DNA from: Longimicrobiales bacterium
Lineage (GTDB): Bacteria > Gemmatimonadota > Gemmatimonadetes > Longimicrobiales > RSA9
Assembly (NCBI GenBank): GCA_035461765.1
Contig: DATHUY010000160.1
Span: 62,001 to 126,000, forward strand
Direction of reading: 5' to 3'
Length of the DNA stretch: 64,000 bases
Below, piece by piece: positions 53,002 to 62,847 of this stretch. The position numbers and the translations under genes were made by a program. The notes beneath the pieces were generated by a model. That model did not search any database, was not told the DNA's origin, and saw only the letters and a list, made by a program, of their open reading frames with translations. Position 1 is the first letter of the stretch. Every line of letters starts with the position of its first letter.

Positions 53002-55152
53002 TCACTGGTATCGCGCAATCCGCCAGCGTAGTGAGGTACCAAATTCGTCCGTCGCGATCCGGAATACCGCGACGCGCGTATCGCTCAGCAGGTACGAATA
53101 CCCGGAGTTGCCGCCTTCCCTCGACACGCGCGCCGGTCCCGCCGCAGGCGTGACTTCCGCGTCCGGATTCCACGCCGCCGCCGGATTCATGGAACGCGCC
53201 GTGCCGACCGCGTCCCGGAACGAATGTACCTGAAGCGCCGGGTTGGTGGTCAGATCATCGACGGCGTGCGCCAGTGTCCACATGAGCACGGCATCCTCCG
53301 GCTCCCACTCCGGATCGACGTCGCGCATCCGCGCGGACAGTCCGGGCAACCGTCCTCTGAGAGACTCCGGACCTGGCGCGCCCGCACCTGCGCTGCCGCC
53401 GGGACCATGCCACCACTCCTCGCAGCACGCCGTGAACCCGTACCAGCCGTCCACACCGCCGCGTGCCACCTCGCGCAGCGCTGACTCGTAACTCTCTCCG
53501 CGCTGCATCCGCCGCACCACCAGATCTCGCAGGAAGGACGCGCTGTTCCGATAGCCGTTCGGCAGGAGGCCCGGATGCAGGATGGAGTGCGCGTACGCGT
53601 TGTTCTCACCGCGTGCGTCATGATTCGAGAGCAGCCCGATCTGCATGCGCCGGCGCAGGACCTCCTGTGCCATCAGGGTAGCCACACCCTCGAGTCCCCA
53701 GATCGTACCACCCAAACCACGCTCGCCGATCTGATCCCACGCATAAATGAAGGACCAGACGTGCGCCATCTCGTGGTTGAAGAGGTCCTGGATGTAGTCC
53801 CAGGGCAGGTTCCCGTAGTCGACGTGGCACACACCCAGGACTATCCAGCCCACCGATCGGGCGACGCTAACGTCCTCCGCCTCCATCGCGAATCCGGCAA
53901 AGCAGGAGCGCCCAACCAGAATCAGCAGCTGACCCGATGCGGTGCTCGTCACGGCCGCCCTGTTGCTGAACACCTCCTGGTAGAACGGTACAGTTTCTCG
54001 CAGGAAAGCAGGCATGATGGAGTCGAAGACCTGGAGAAAACCGTTCACGGTGTCGGCGCCGAGGTCGTCCTGGAAAGCCAGTACGTAACCGCCGTCGTAG
54101 ACGCGGTGCACCACGGCCTCCATCTCCCACGCCGGCGCGGGCGACACGGTAAACACCTCTCCCATGGTCCAGGGGGCAGACCTCAGGTGGGGCGGAGCGT
54201 GCTCATTCCGGACGGCCGAGCCCTCAGGTATCCGCACAATGTCTCCGCCATGCCCAGCCTCGGACGAGGCGAATCCGCCGGGTGCGCCGGTTGCGCCATC
54301 GGGCGTGATCACGAACGACACCCACTCCAGCGACCCTCCTGCTTCGTGCTGGGTCCGCGCCCGCTCGACCAGCGTGGGATCGTAGTACGCCAGGGCGTGA
54401 CGTGTGCCCGCAGGCAGTATGAGGCATCCCAGCTCCTCGTCGGTGATCGTCCGTGCCTCCCCCAGCTCGAGCGTGAGCACCGTGCCGTGAGCGCGATAGC
54501 GGGCGAGTGACGCCAGCACCGCCGCCCCGGGTACCCGGATGGTGTCCGTGCTGACGCCGCACGACTCTGTCGACGAAAGGTCCGGGAAGAGCAGCCTCAC
54601 GCTGGCGCTGTCACGCTCCAGGATCGTCGCTGCTGCGCCCGCCAGTGTGATCGGGCCAAGGTCATCATCCAGGCGGTACCCGCGCAGGACCACCTCTGAC
54701 TCCTCTTCCAGCAGGTCGCTGCCGACGATCTGCATGATCACAGGACCGTGTGGCTGTACCTGTACCGTCATGGTCGCCGCTCCGCCGAACGCACTGATGA
54801 CCAGGTCGATCTTGCCGGGTCCCGTCGCATGCAGCCGAGCGACGGCCAGAGAGTCGGCGTCCAGCACGCCCACATCGTGCAGCCACCGATGCTCCGCGGT
54901 GACCCTGATATCCGGTCGGCTAGTGCTTCTGCCCCCGCGCGCGGCGGTGATGCCACCGCTCTGGTGCAGGCCGTCGAACGTGACGACCGCCGGAGTGATC
55001 ATGAGCGGGAGCGAGTCGCCCGGATCGGCAGGACCATCGCCGCAGGCGAGGATGAGCAGGAGCAGCGGCAGGACGGCGTCCGCGCCTCCTGGATGGGCCG
55101 TCACGCCCGGACTGGGTGACATTGCTGCGCCTGCGCTGCTGACGGAGTCCAT
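53002..55152 (-). CDS. Lipoprotein with a zinc-metallopeptidase-like HExxH motif
   Basis: A long exported protein, about 716 residues if started at 55152, with the lipobox-like LLLLILACGDG. The N-terminal 250 residues are beta-rich (Ig-like, with VRLLFPDLSST). The C-terminal half has FNHEMAHVWSF (HEMAH, positions 53762-53776 on the minus strand) and a downstream WGLEGVATLMA. Together these give the HExxH plus Glu pattern of gluzincin peptidases. No propeptide is obvious. Start sites at 55251, 55209, 55152 and 55122 are all possible. It precedes the sigma/kinase pair on the opposite strand. Confidence 0.7.
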   Translation of the reverse strand: MDSVSSAGAAMSPSPGVTAHPGGADAVLPLLLLILACGDGPADPGDSLPLMITPAVVTFDGLHQSGGITAARGGRSTSRPDIRVTAEHRWLHDVGVLDADSLAVARLHATGPGKIDLVISAFGGAATMTVQVQPHGPVIMQIVGSDLLEEESEVVLRGYRLDDDLGPITLAGAAATILERDSASVRLLFPDLSSTESCGVSTDTIRVPGAAVLASLARYRAHGTVLTLELGEARTITDEELGCLILPAGTRHALAYYDPTLVERARTQHEAGGSLEWVSFVITPDGATGAPGGFASSEAGHGGDIVRIPEGSAVRNEHAPPHLRSAPWTMGEVFTVSPAPAWEMEAVVHRVYDGGYVLAFQDDLGADTVNGFLQVFDSIMPAFLRETVPFYQEVFSNRAAVTSTASGQLLILVGRSCFAGFAMEAEDVSVARSVGWIVLGVCHVDYGNLPWDYIQDLFNHEMAHVWSFIYAWDQIGERGLGGTIWGLEGVATLMAQEVLRRRMQIGLLSNHDARGENNAYAHSILHPGLLPNGYRNSASFLRDLVVRRMQRGESYESALREVARGGVDGWYGFTACCEEWWHGPGGSAGAGAPGPESLRGRLPGLSARMRDVDPEWEPEDAVLMWTLAHAVDDLTTNPALQVHSFRDAVGTARSMNPAAAWNPDAEVTPAAGPARVSREGGNSGYSYLLSDTRVAVFRIATDEFGTSLRWRIARYQ

Positions 55153-55421
55153 GATCAGGACCCCGCCCCGGCCGTGAGTGTCCTCGTTTCCTCGGGGTCC
55201 CACCTTCATCTGCCGACTCCGTCGTTCCGGGTGGAGAGTGCCCTCACTCATACCTGCGTGGAAGCGACGTGGGACCCGCAACATGGCGTCGGCTGAGCGC
55301 TGGCAGTGCCCGTCCATTACCGCCACCGCCCGCGGCTGGCCGTGCGGGTCCGCTCGACCGCGGGCGGATGACTACACGGGCTGGACACACCGGCCTGCAC
55401 CGCCTAACGTGTGGAACCCGC
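55153..55421. other. Divergent intergenic region
   Basis: 270 bp between the metallopeptidase-like gene and the sigma factor gene. No confident promoter was found. Confidence 0.4.
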
Positions 55422-56018
55422 ATGACCAGGCCAATGGAAGCACCTCTACTGCGCAAAGATGTCTCCGCCGCCCTTCGCACCGTCGACCCTGCCGGCGGCA
55501 CGCCGCTCGACGCGCTGGTGGAGCTGCTGTATGACGAGCTCAGGGAGATGGCGCGCCGGCAGCTCGCCCACGAGGCCGCGGGACACACGCTGCAGCCCAC
55601 GGCGCTGCTGCACGAAGCGTATCTCAAGCTGGGCCACTCGCCACAGATCGCGTTGCACGAGCGCGCCTACTTCTTTGCGGCCGCCGCACGCGCCATGCGC
55701 CAGGTTCTCATCGAGCACGCGCGACGCCGCAACAGCCATAAGCGCGGCAGCGGCGCGGTGCCGGTGAGCCTCGATGCGAGCGGCCTCGCCGTCGACGCAA
55801 CAGCAGTCGAGTTGCTCGATCTCGACCGGGCCCTCGAGGAGCTCGCGGCTCACCGCGCTCGCGCCGCACAGGTGGTCGAGTGCCGCTACTTCGGTGGTCT
55901 CACGACAGAGGAGACCGCCCTGGTGCTGGGAGTTTCAGCGCGCACCGTCAAGTCGGACTGGGCGCTGGCGCGCGCCTGGCTCTACGATCGCCTCGGAACG
56001 GGGTCCGGCGACGCCTGA
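55422..56018 (+). CDS. ECF-type sigma factor (ECF_sigma family)
   Basis: A 198-residue sigma factor. Region 2 has LVELLYDELREMARRQL and HTLQPTALLHEAYLKLGH, typical of the ECF_sigma branch. Region 4 has VVECRYFGGLTTEETALVLG and the recognition helix VSARTVKSDWALARAWLY. No anti-sigma factor is adjacent; instead a PknB-type kinase starts 92 bp downstream on the same strand, a layout that suggests regulation by phosphorylation. GGAA precedes the ATG at 55422; 55434 is an alternative start. Confidence 0.9.
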   Translation: MTRPMEAPLLRKDVSAALRTVDPAGGTPLDALVELLYDELREMARRQLAHEAAGHTLQPTALLHEAYLKLGHSPQIALHERAYFFAAAARAMRQVLIEHARRRNSHKRGSGAVPVSLDASGLAVDATAVELLDLDRALEELAAHRARAAQVVECRYFGGLTTEETALVLGVSARTVKSDWALARAWLYDRLGTGSGDA

Positions 56019-56110
56019 CGGCGGGGCGCTGCCTCGCCGCCTCCCGTTTTACGCATCCATATGTATGACACTGCTACCGCCCCTGCCGCGATCCCGCACC
56101 GGAGTGGTTC

Positions 56111-59100
56111 ATGGACGCAGCGGAACGCTGGAAACTGGTCTCCGAGACATTCGACAGGACGTTCGAGCTCGACGCGCCCGCTCGCGCCGCAGTGCTGGCC
56201 GCCACGCTCGGCTCGTTACCGGATGTCCGGCGCCAGGTGGAGCGGCTGCTGACTGCGCACGATGCCGCCGGCGATTTTCTCGGTGACCTGGACCGTGATC
56301 GCGCCGCGGCACTGATCGCCGCAACGCCGGACGACCCGCCGCCGGCTGCGATTGGCCGTTACCGTATCGTGCGGGCGCTCGGCGAGGGCGGCATGGGCGT
56401 CGTTTACCTGGCGCATGACCCCGAGCTGGACCGACCGATTGCCCTCAAGCTCCTGCGCTCCGGCCGCGCGGGCGCGGCCGCCCGTGCCCGGCTCCTGCAG
56501 GAGGCACGCGCCGCGTCCGCACTCGATCATCCGAACGTGGCAGCAATCTACGAGATCAGTACGGCATCGGATGGACGCGACTTCATCGCGATGGCGTTCT
56601 GCGAAGGCCAGTCGCTAGCGGAACGGCTGGCCTCGGGTCCGCTGCCGCCGGGCGAGGCGGCGCACATCGCGCTGCAGGTCGCCGACGCGCTCGCGGCCGC
56701 GCACGCGCTCGGCATCGTACACCGCGATGTAAAGCCGGACAACGTCATCGTCGCGCCGGATGGCCGCGTCCGCCTGATGGACTTCGGCGTCGCTGTCATC
56801 GCCAGAAACGCGGGTGCCGCGCTTCCGGCGGGCACGCCCGGCTACGTGAGCCCGGAGCAGCTGGACGGCCGCCTCGCCGGACCGCCCAGTGACGTGTGGT
56901 CGTTCGGGGTGCTTCTGCACGACCTGCTGTCAGGTGCCCGCAGGTCCGCCAGTGCCCCGCGCCTGTCCGGTCGGCTCGCCGCGCTCGCCGATCGGTGTCT
57001 GGCCGAGGATCCGGACGACCGCCCCTCGGCAGCCGAGGCCGCCACCACGCTCCGCGGCTTTCTCCGATGGAGAGAACTGCAGCGTCCGCTGATCGGCGTC
57101 TCCGCACTGCTCGCTGTGTTGTTCGCTCTGGTGGTGGGCGGCGGACTCCTGCGCGGGCCAGGCGCTGGAACCGGCGCCGATGCCCCAATGGTCATCCTGC
57201 CGCTGGTCGCCGCGGGCGCCGACGATCAACTCGCCCGTGACGCCACGCTGCTCCTGAGCGACGCACTCGCCGCCCTGACACCGGTGACGGTCGCCGATCC
57301 GCTGCTCGCCATGCGGGACGAACAGCTGCAGCAAGGCACAGACGAGGATCGCATCGCGAGTGCGCAGCGCGCCGGCTTCGGCACCGTCGTCCTCGCCCGA
57401 TTCTCCAGATCGGACTCGCTGGTGCGAGGAACGATATCCGTTCACGATGCGCGCGACCGACGGGTGATTGCCAGCGGCAGCGTGCTTGCGCTACCCGATC
57501 CATCAGCCCTCGCGGATTCGCTTGCACTCGCCCTGCTTCGCAGCCGCTGGCTCGAATCGCGCGAGCCCGCCCTCGCCGCCGCTGCGCGCGGCACATCCTC
57601 CATCGTTGCACTCAGGGCATTCGTGGAGGGGGAACGCGCAATTGCAGGAGCCCGCTTCCGACTGGCTCCGGAACTGTTCGCCCGCGCCATCGCAGCGGAC
57701 TCCGGGTTCGGGCTCGCATACTGGCGCTACTGGTTCTCCCGCAGTTATCACGGCAGTCCTGTCGATTCTCAGGTGATAGCCGCGGTACTCGCTCACCGTG
57801 CGGCCTTCCCCGAGCCCGACCGCCTGCTGGTCCAGGCACGGCTCGGCACGGACGCGCGCGCGCGGCTGGAGCAGCTGCGCACCGTGACCACCCGACATCC
57901 AGCGTACTGGCCGGGCTGGTTCGAGCTGGGCGACCACCTCACCCACCACGGCGCGTTCCTGGGTGTTCAGCTGGACGAAGCCCGTAATGCCCTGCGCCGC
58001 GTCACTGAGCTCAACCCCGGGTTCGTGCCCGCCTGGGAGCATCGTCTGTGGACCGCGGTGCTGGAGCGCGACACGGCGGAGAGTGGAGCCGCGCTCGCCC
58101 GGCTCGAGAAGCTGCGTCTCGACACGCTCGCCCGCCGCGAGTGGGACCTGCGCCCGGTCGACTACTATCGCTACCTGGTCCAGCTGGCGCGCACGGGCGG
58201 CGAGCCGAGCGCCGAGGAGGCCGAAATCGGTGCGGACGTTCTCTCCGGGACCGCCGGTGCCGCGGATCCTGACCGCACGACGGCGAGCATGCTGAGCTTC
58301 GGCTTCCCGCGCGCTCAGCTCGACCTCTCCCAACGCGTTCTCGCGCGCAACCCGGCCGCGCGCATCGCAACGGCGCACACCTGGGGCAGCGCTCTGGCCT
58401 GGGCGGGGCGTGGTGGCTGGGATTCGGCGTTTGCGGCGGTGCGCCAGTACGCCCGCACGACATCGCATTCGCACGGCCCGCTCCGCTCCTTCGGGCTGGC
58501 CGTCACCGGTGCATGGCTGGGCGAGGTGCACCCGGACAGTGCACGTCTGCTCGCGACCCACGCCGCGCGCTCCGCACATGCACAGACCGCGAGCGGTCAT
58601 GCGGAGCTCGCCTGGCTGCGTGGTGTGCTGGCGTGCCGCGACGGCGACGCCACGGCGCTCCAGAACCAGCAGGCAGTGCTCGCGCGCAACTCTGCGCCCT
58701 CCGCGCACACCCTGGCAGCTTCGCTCGCGGCGTTCGCCACGGCGCTCGACGGCAATCCCGCTGCCGCTGCCGACGCGCTTGCGCGACTCGAGGTGGCGAA
58801 CGCCGCCGCGCGCTGGCAGTTTGCGCACGGCAGCGCGCATCCATTCGCGATCGGCCTCCATCGCCTCGCCGCCGGGAGCGCGCTGCTCGCCACGGGCGAC
58901 TCCGCGACCGCCGCCTCGCTGCTGCTCCTCCACGAGACGGACCTGCCGGTGACGTTGCAGCCGCTTCCGGCAGTGAACATGATGCTGAGCCCCTACAGCC
59001 TCGAGCTGCTCGCCGGCATCGAGGAGGGGCGGGGGCAGGCGGCCAGAGCACGCCGCCACCGCCAGGCGGTGCGCGAGCGCGCCGACCTCAAGGGCAGTGT

Positions 59101-59134
59101 TACCGTCCCGCGGGCCTGGTGCGGACCACTCTGA
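56111..59134 (+). CDS. Serine/threonine protein kinase (PknB-type) with membrane helix and TPR-like tail
   Basis: A 1007-residue kinase. The N-terminal 80 residues are an unassigned helical region. The kinase domain (83-318) has the Gly-rich loop LGEGGMGVVYLA (90-101), Lys113 in ALKLL, HRDVKPDN (204-211), DFG at 224-226 and SPEQL at 247-251, so all catalytic residues are present. One membrane helix at about 327-347 separates it from a 650-residue helical TPR-like tail facing the periplasm. It probably senses through the tail and phosphorylates the sigma factor encoded just upstream (inferred from position). This pairing is common in Gemmatimonadota and Acidobacteria. Confidence 0.9.
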   Translation: MDAAERWKLVSETFDRTFELDAPARAAVLAATLGSLPDVRRQVERLLTAHDAAGDFLGDLDRDRAAALIAATPDDPPPAAIGRYRIVRALGEGGMGVVYLAHDPELDRPIALKLLRSGRAGAAARARLLQEARAASALDHPNVAAIYEISTASDGRDFIAMAFCEGQSLAERLASGPLPPGEAAHIALQVADALAAAHALGIVHRDVKPDNVIVAPDGRVRLMDFGVAVIARNAGAALPAGTPGYVSPEQLDGRLAGPPSDVWSFGVLLHDLLSGARRSASAPRLSGRLAALADRCLAEDPDDRPSAAEAATTLRGFLRWRELQRPLIGVSALLAVLFALVVGGGLLRGPGAGTGADAPMVILPLVAAGADDQLARDATLLLSDALAALTPVTVADPLLAMRDEQLQQGTDEDRIASAQRAGFGTVVLARFSRSDSLVRGTISVHDARDRRVIASGSVLALPDPSALADSLALALLRSRWLESREPALAAAARGTSSIVALRAFVEGERAIAGARFRLAPELFARAIAADSGFGLAYWRYWFSRSYHGSPVDSQVIAAVLAHRAAFPEPDRLLVQARLGTDARARLEQLRTVTTRHPAYWPGWFELGDHLTHHGAFLGVQLDEARNALRRVTELNPGFVPAWEHRLWTAVLERDTAESGAALARLEKLRLDTLARREWDLRPVDYYRYLVQLARTGGEPSAEEAEIGADVLSGTAGAADPDRTTASMLSFGFPRAQLDLSQRVLARNPAARIATAHTWGSALAWAGRGGWDSAFAAVRQYARTTSHSHGPLRSFGLAVTGAWLGEVHPDSARLLATHAARSAHAQTASGHAELAWLRGVLACRDGDATALQNQQAVLARNSAPSAHTLAASLAAFATALDGNPAAAADALARLEVANAAARWQFAHGSAHPFAIGLHRLAAGSALLATGDSATAASLLLLHETDLPVTLQPLPAVNMMLSPYSLELLAGIEEGRGQAARARRHRQAVRERADLKGSVTVPRAWCGPL

Positions 59135-59236
59135 GCTTCCCCTTTTTGCCGTGACCTGCGCAGGAGTGAACGACGGCGCTCGCAAACGCGGGCTGCGTTC
59201 CCCTTCGCCGCACGCGCGGCAGAAAAGGAGAGTCTC

Positions 59237-59938
59237 ATGTCCACTCTGCGCTCACTGTTCACCGCCGGCGTCGCCGCAACGCTGCTGGCCGGCTGCTCCG
59301 AGGCCCCGTCACCGACTGAGCCGGCCGAGGCGACCGCCGCCCAGCAGAACCTCCGAATGGAGGTGGGCGGGCCCTTCACCGGCCCGCCGTTCTACTCGCT
59401 GATCCAGCCAGGCTGGTTCCCCATGACGGACGACTGGGCCGTGGTGGCGTGGATCCGCGAAACGGACTGCGTTCCGGACGACTTCAACATCCTCGCGCTG
59501 GTGGACCTGACCATCGCGTTCCCGCCAGCTGTGCCCTTCCCGGCACCGCGACCAATCTTCTGCCCCCTCACCATTGCCGGGCACGAGATCTGGAACACGG
59601 ACCCGCCGGATCCGTCTGTCGGTCCTCTGAACATCACCGCACACGGCAAGGGTGCCGTGCCGATCTGGTTCGTGAGCACGACGGAGGTGGCCGTCGCGAT
59701 GTCCGACGGCGTTCTCACAATCAGCGAACTCTCCGCGATGAGCTCGCTGCTGGTGGGACATGCCCACAGCTTCACCCTCACGCAGCAGACCGGCGTCGCC
59801 CGCGGCCGGCCCGGAGAGGGCAAGATCAACATCGTTGCTCAGGGGACGCTCGAGGATGGACGCACGTTCTTCTTCCAGACTGCGGAGGGTCCGCCGAAGA
59901 AGCCGGAGATCGCTCACACGCGGGTCGAGTTCCGCTGA
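59237..59938 (+). CDS. Lipoprotein of unknown function
   Basis: A 233-residue lipoprotein with the signal ending LLAGCSEAPSP (lipobox Cys19). The mature part has LRMEVGGPFTGPPFYSLIQP, two Cys (ETDCVPDD, PIFCPLTI) and beta-strands near the C-terminus (EGKINIVAQGTLEDG, TFFFQTAEG). I do not recognise it. A strong hairpin terminator follows. AAAGGAG lies before the ATG. Confidence 0.7.
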   Translation: MSTLRSLFTAGVAATLLAGCSEAPSPTEPAEATAAQQNLRMEVGGPFTGPPFYSLIQPGWFPMTDDWAVVAWIRETDCVPDDFNILALVDLTIAFPPAVPFPAPRPIFCPLTIAGHEIWNTDPPDPSVGPLNITAHGKGAVPIWFVSTTEVAVAMSDGVLTISELSAMSSLLVGHAHSFTLTQQTGVARGRPGEGKINIVAQGTLEDGRTFFFQTAEGPPKKPEIAHTRVEFR

Positions 59939-59944
59939 TGGCTC

Positions 59945-59976
59945 GGGGCCCGGCCTCCTCCCGGAGGTCGGGCCCC
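59945..59976 (+). terminator. GC-rich terminator hairpin
   Basis: A 14-bp stem (one G-T pair) with loop TCCC, 7 bp after the stop codon, then CGTTTGACTCTT. Confidence 0.7.
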
Positions 59977-60378
59977 CGTTTGACTCTTCTCGCGAGCATG
60001 GCTGCGCACAGCGTCAGCCACGCAAGCGTCCGTGTCCACGCGAAGCGCGCCCTGCAATGACGCGGGATCGCGATCCAGTCCTCTCTGAACGCGCACCACG
60101 TCCGCTGCGCTCTTGCGAGTATCCACTCCATGCCGTGGTGCCGGGCAAGAACGCACGCCCGCTCGCTGCGAGCGGTTGCGGTGACCTGCCCGGGAGGACC
60201 AGTTCGACCTTCCGCAGTCCGTCCCTGAAGCACGCGATGAGTCGACGGCGGCCGGCCTCATTGCGGGCCAGCCGCTGAAAGGTCCTGACCCGCAATATTC
60301 TTGGAAATGACGCCGTAGTGCAGCATCATCACAGTATCGTCCGGCCTCGCCGGCCCCGAGTACAAGTTGCGAGCCTCG
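59977..60378. other. Intergenic region before the second BTAD/TPR regulator
   Basis: About 400 bp without a supportable gene. AATATTCTT at 60293-60301 could be part of a promoter, but no matching -35 is evident. Confidence 0.45.
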
Positions 60379-62724
60379 ATGTATCGACTTCGCATATTCG
60401 GCGGCGCAGCACTTCTGCGTGACGGAGCCCCGCTCGACAGCGTGGGCGCCCAGCGCAAGATAATAGCGTTGCTGGCTCTGCTCGCTCACGCCGGACGACA
60501 CGGCATCAGCCGCGATCGGATCGCAGCGCATCTGTGGTCGGAGAGCGACATGGAGCGAGCACGCGGCGCGCTGAAGCAGTCGCTTCATGTTCTGCGTCGG
60601 CAGCTCGGCTCGCCGGATGTCGTGCTCGGCACGTCGGAGCTCCGGCTGAATCCTGAACTGCTCGAGTCCGATGTCGAGGCGTTCGTCACGGCGATCGAAC
60701 GTGGCGATCATCAGCGTGCGATCGAGTATTACGGCGGCCCGTTCCTCGACGGCTTCCATCTTCCCGGTGCACCGGAGTTCGAGCAGTGGGCAGGCGAGCA
60801 GCGCGCTGTGCTGGCGCGGCAGCACGCTCATGCGCTCGAGGCCCTGGCAAACGCTGCCCGGCAGCGCGGCGCATTCGAGGACGCGGCTGCATTGTGGCGA
60901 CGGCTGCAATCCCATGATCCGTTCAACGCCCGCGCTGCCGTCGGCCTGATGGAAGCGCTGGACGCGACTGGCGAACGCGCGGCAGCACTGCGCGCGGGGC
61001 AGGCCTTCGATACGCTCGTGCGCGAGGAACTGGGAACCAGTGCGGATGCTGCCGTGATTTCGCTCATGCAGCGGCTGCGCGTGCAGCCAGCTACACCGGC
61101 CGCCCTTCCCTCACGTGCGGACGAGGCCGCCGCTCCGGCGCCCGATCCTTCCGATCGCCGGCCCGTGGCTGGAAACGGAGATCGGGAACGCGACGATGCC
61201 CCGACGGCACTGCCTGGAGTGCTGCCGGCTGGCAGAAATGGATCGCTGCGCCCGATTGCGGCCGTGACACTGTTGCTGGCACTGCTAGCAATCGGATGGT
61301 GGCAGCTGGCACGCCTTGGAAACGCTGACGCCGAGGTGCCACGCGATGATGCATCCATCGCCGTCATCCCGTTCGTCAACACAACCGACAACGCTGTCGA
61401 CGGACACTTTGCGGACGGACTGACGGACGAGTTGATCACCAGGCTCGGCAGAGTCGAAGGCATGCGCGTGTCCGCGCGCACATCGACCTTCGCCCTCAGA
61501 GGCAGGGGCCTGAGCGCGCGTGCGTTTGCAGACACGCTCGGCGTTGCTGCCGTGATCGAAGGCACGGTGCGCCGGCAGGACGATCGCCTCAAGATCACGG
61601 CGCAGCTCGTCGATCCGGACAACAACAGCGTGCTGTGGTCCGAGTCGTACGATCGGCAGACGCAGGACATGATCGCGGTGCAGGAGGAGATCGCGCTCGC
61701 CATCGTGCATGCGCTGCGAGATCGGCTGCCGACTCAGCCAGCCGGGTCCGCACGGGTAACGGTACCGGGAGTGGACGCGGAAGCATACGACCTGTACCTG
61801 CGCGGTCGTTACAACTGGGACCTGCCGACACGCGATCGGCTGGAGCGGGCCGCACGGTTCCATCAGGGAGCGGTGGAGCGGGATCCATCATTCGCAGCAG
61901 CGTATGCAGCATTGGCAGAGACCTACGTCAACCTCGCGATCTATGGCTATATGCCGGCCGGCGAGGCCCTGGCGCGCGCCAATGTCAGCGCCGAGCAGGC
62001 CCTGTCACTGGATTCCGCACTCGTCGAAGCGGTCGTTGCGCGCGCCTATGTGCGCCTGTCGGAACAGAATTTCGGCGGCGCCGAAGCGGATCTGCGCCGC
62101 GCGTTATCGATAAACCCCAATTACCCATGGGCGCACCATTTCCTTTCGCTCTACCTGATGATGGAGGGACGTCCGCAGGAGGCGACGCGCTATAACCAGC
62201 AGGCCCTCGTCCTGGATCCGCTGTCGCTGCCCGCCAATGCGACGCGCGGAATCATCCTTGTACAGCGCGGCGATCTCGCGGCGGCTGAGCGGGAGCTTCG
62301 CCGCGCGCTGCAGATGCGCTCCGATTTCACACTCACGCTGTACTATCTGGGTGTGGTTCAGGCAGCCCGCGGCGAGCAGAATTCCGCACTGGCAACGTTG
62401 CAGAGGGCCGACCGCCAGGCGCCGGATTATCCCGGCGTGCCCGGCGCCCTTGCCCACGTGCTCCGGCGGCTCGGCCGGACTGCGGAAGCGGACTCGATCA
62501 TCACAGCGCTCGAGCAGCGGGCCGGGACGGAGTCACGCGCGCGCATGAATCTGGCCTTCGCGCTCGGAGCGTCCGGCCGCACCGACGACGCAATCGCCCT
62601 CCTGGCTATCCTTCGGTGGGATGTTCCGGCCCTCATCGGGCTGCGGACCGACCCGCTCCTCGGTGATCTGCGCTCCGACCCGCGCTACTATGAGCTTCTC
62701 CGGACGATTGGCGCGCAACGGTAA
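60379..62724 (+). CDS. SARP/BTAD-type regulator with membrane helix, TolB-N-like and TPR regions
   Basis: A 781-residue protein built like the one at 23952-26177. It has a winged helix (1-90, MYRLRIFGGAALL, then RARGALKQSLHVLRRQLG) and BTAD (95-235). A predicted membrane helix at about 290-312 (PIAAVTLLLALLAIGWWQLA) is followed by a TolB-N/FlgO-like domain (SIAVIPFVNTTDNAVDGHFA, 320-440) and TPR repeats to the end. The helix would put the DNA-binding part in the cytoplasm and the TPR part outside it, a one-component sensor design. The ATG at 60379 is preferred over the TTG at 60367. Confidence 0.85.
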   Translation: MYRLRIFGGAALLRDGAPLDSVGAQRKIIALLALLAHAGRHGISRDRIAAHLWSESDMERARGALKQSLHVLRRQLGSPDVVLGTSELRLNPELLESDVEAFVTAIERGDHQRAIEYYGGPFLDGFHLPGAPEFEQWAGEQRAVLARQHAHALEALANAARQRGAFEDAAALWRRLQSHDPFNARAAVGLMEALDATGERAAALRAGQAFDTLVREELGTSADAAVISLMQRLRVQPATPAALPSRADEAAAPAPDPSDRRPVAGNGDRERDDAPTALPGVLPAGRNGSLRPIAAVTLLLALLAIGWWQLARLGNADAEVPRDDASIAVIPFVNTTDNAVDGHFADGLTDELITRLGRVEGMRVSARTSTFALRGRGLSARAFADTLGVAAVIEGTVRRQDDRLKITAQLVDPDNNSVLWSESYDRQTQDMIAVQEEIALAIVHALRDRLPTQPAGSARVTVPGVDAEAYDLYLRGRYNWDLPTRDRLERAARFHQGAVERDPSFAAAYAALAETYVNLAIYGYMPAGEALARANVSAEQALSLDSALVEAVVARAYVRLSEQNFGGAEADLRRALSINPNYPWAHHFLSLYLMMEGRPQEATRYNQQALVLDPLSLPANATRGIILVQRGDLAAAERELRRALQMRSDFTLTLYYLGVVQAARGEQNSALATLQRADRQAPDYPGVPGALAHVLRRLGRTAEADSIITALEQRAGTESRARMNLAFALGASGRTDDAIALLAILRWDVPALIGLRTDPLLGDLRSDPRYYELLRTIGAQR

Positions 62725-62847
62725 TTCCGGCGTGACCCGGACCTGACCGCGGCCTGACCCGCCTGGATCATCATTCCTCCACGTTTGAACCACGGATGGC
62801 GCCGGGCGACCGCCCGGTCGACCGTCCGGCAATCTGCGGAGGTATCC

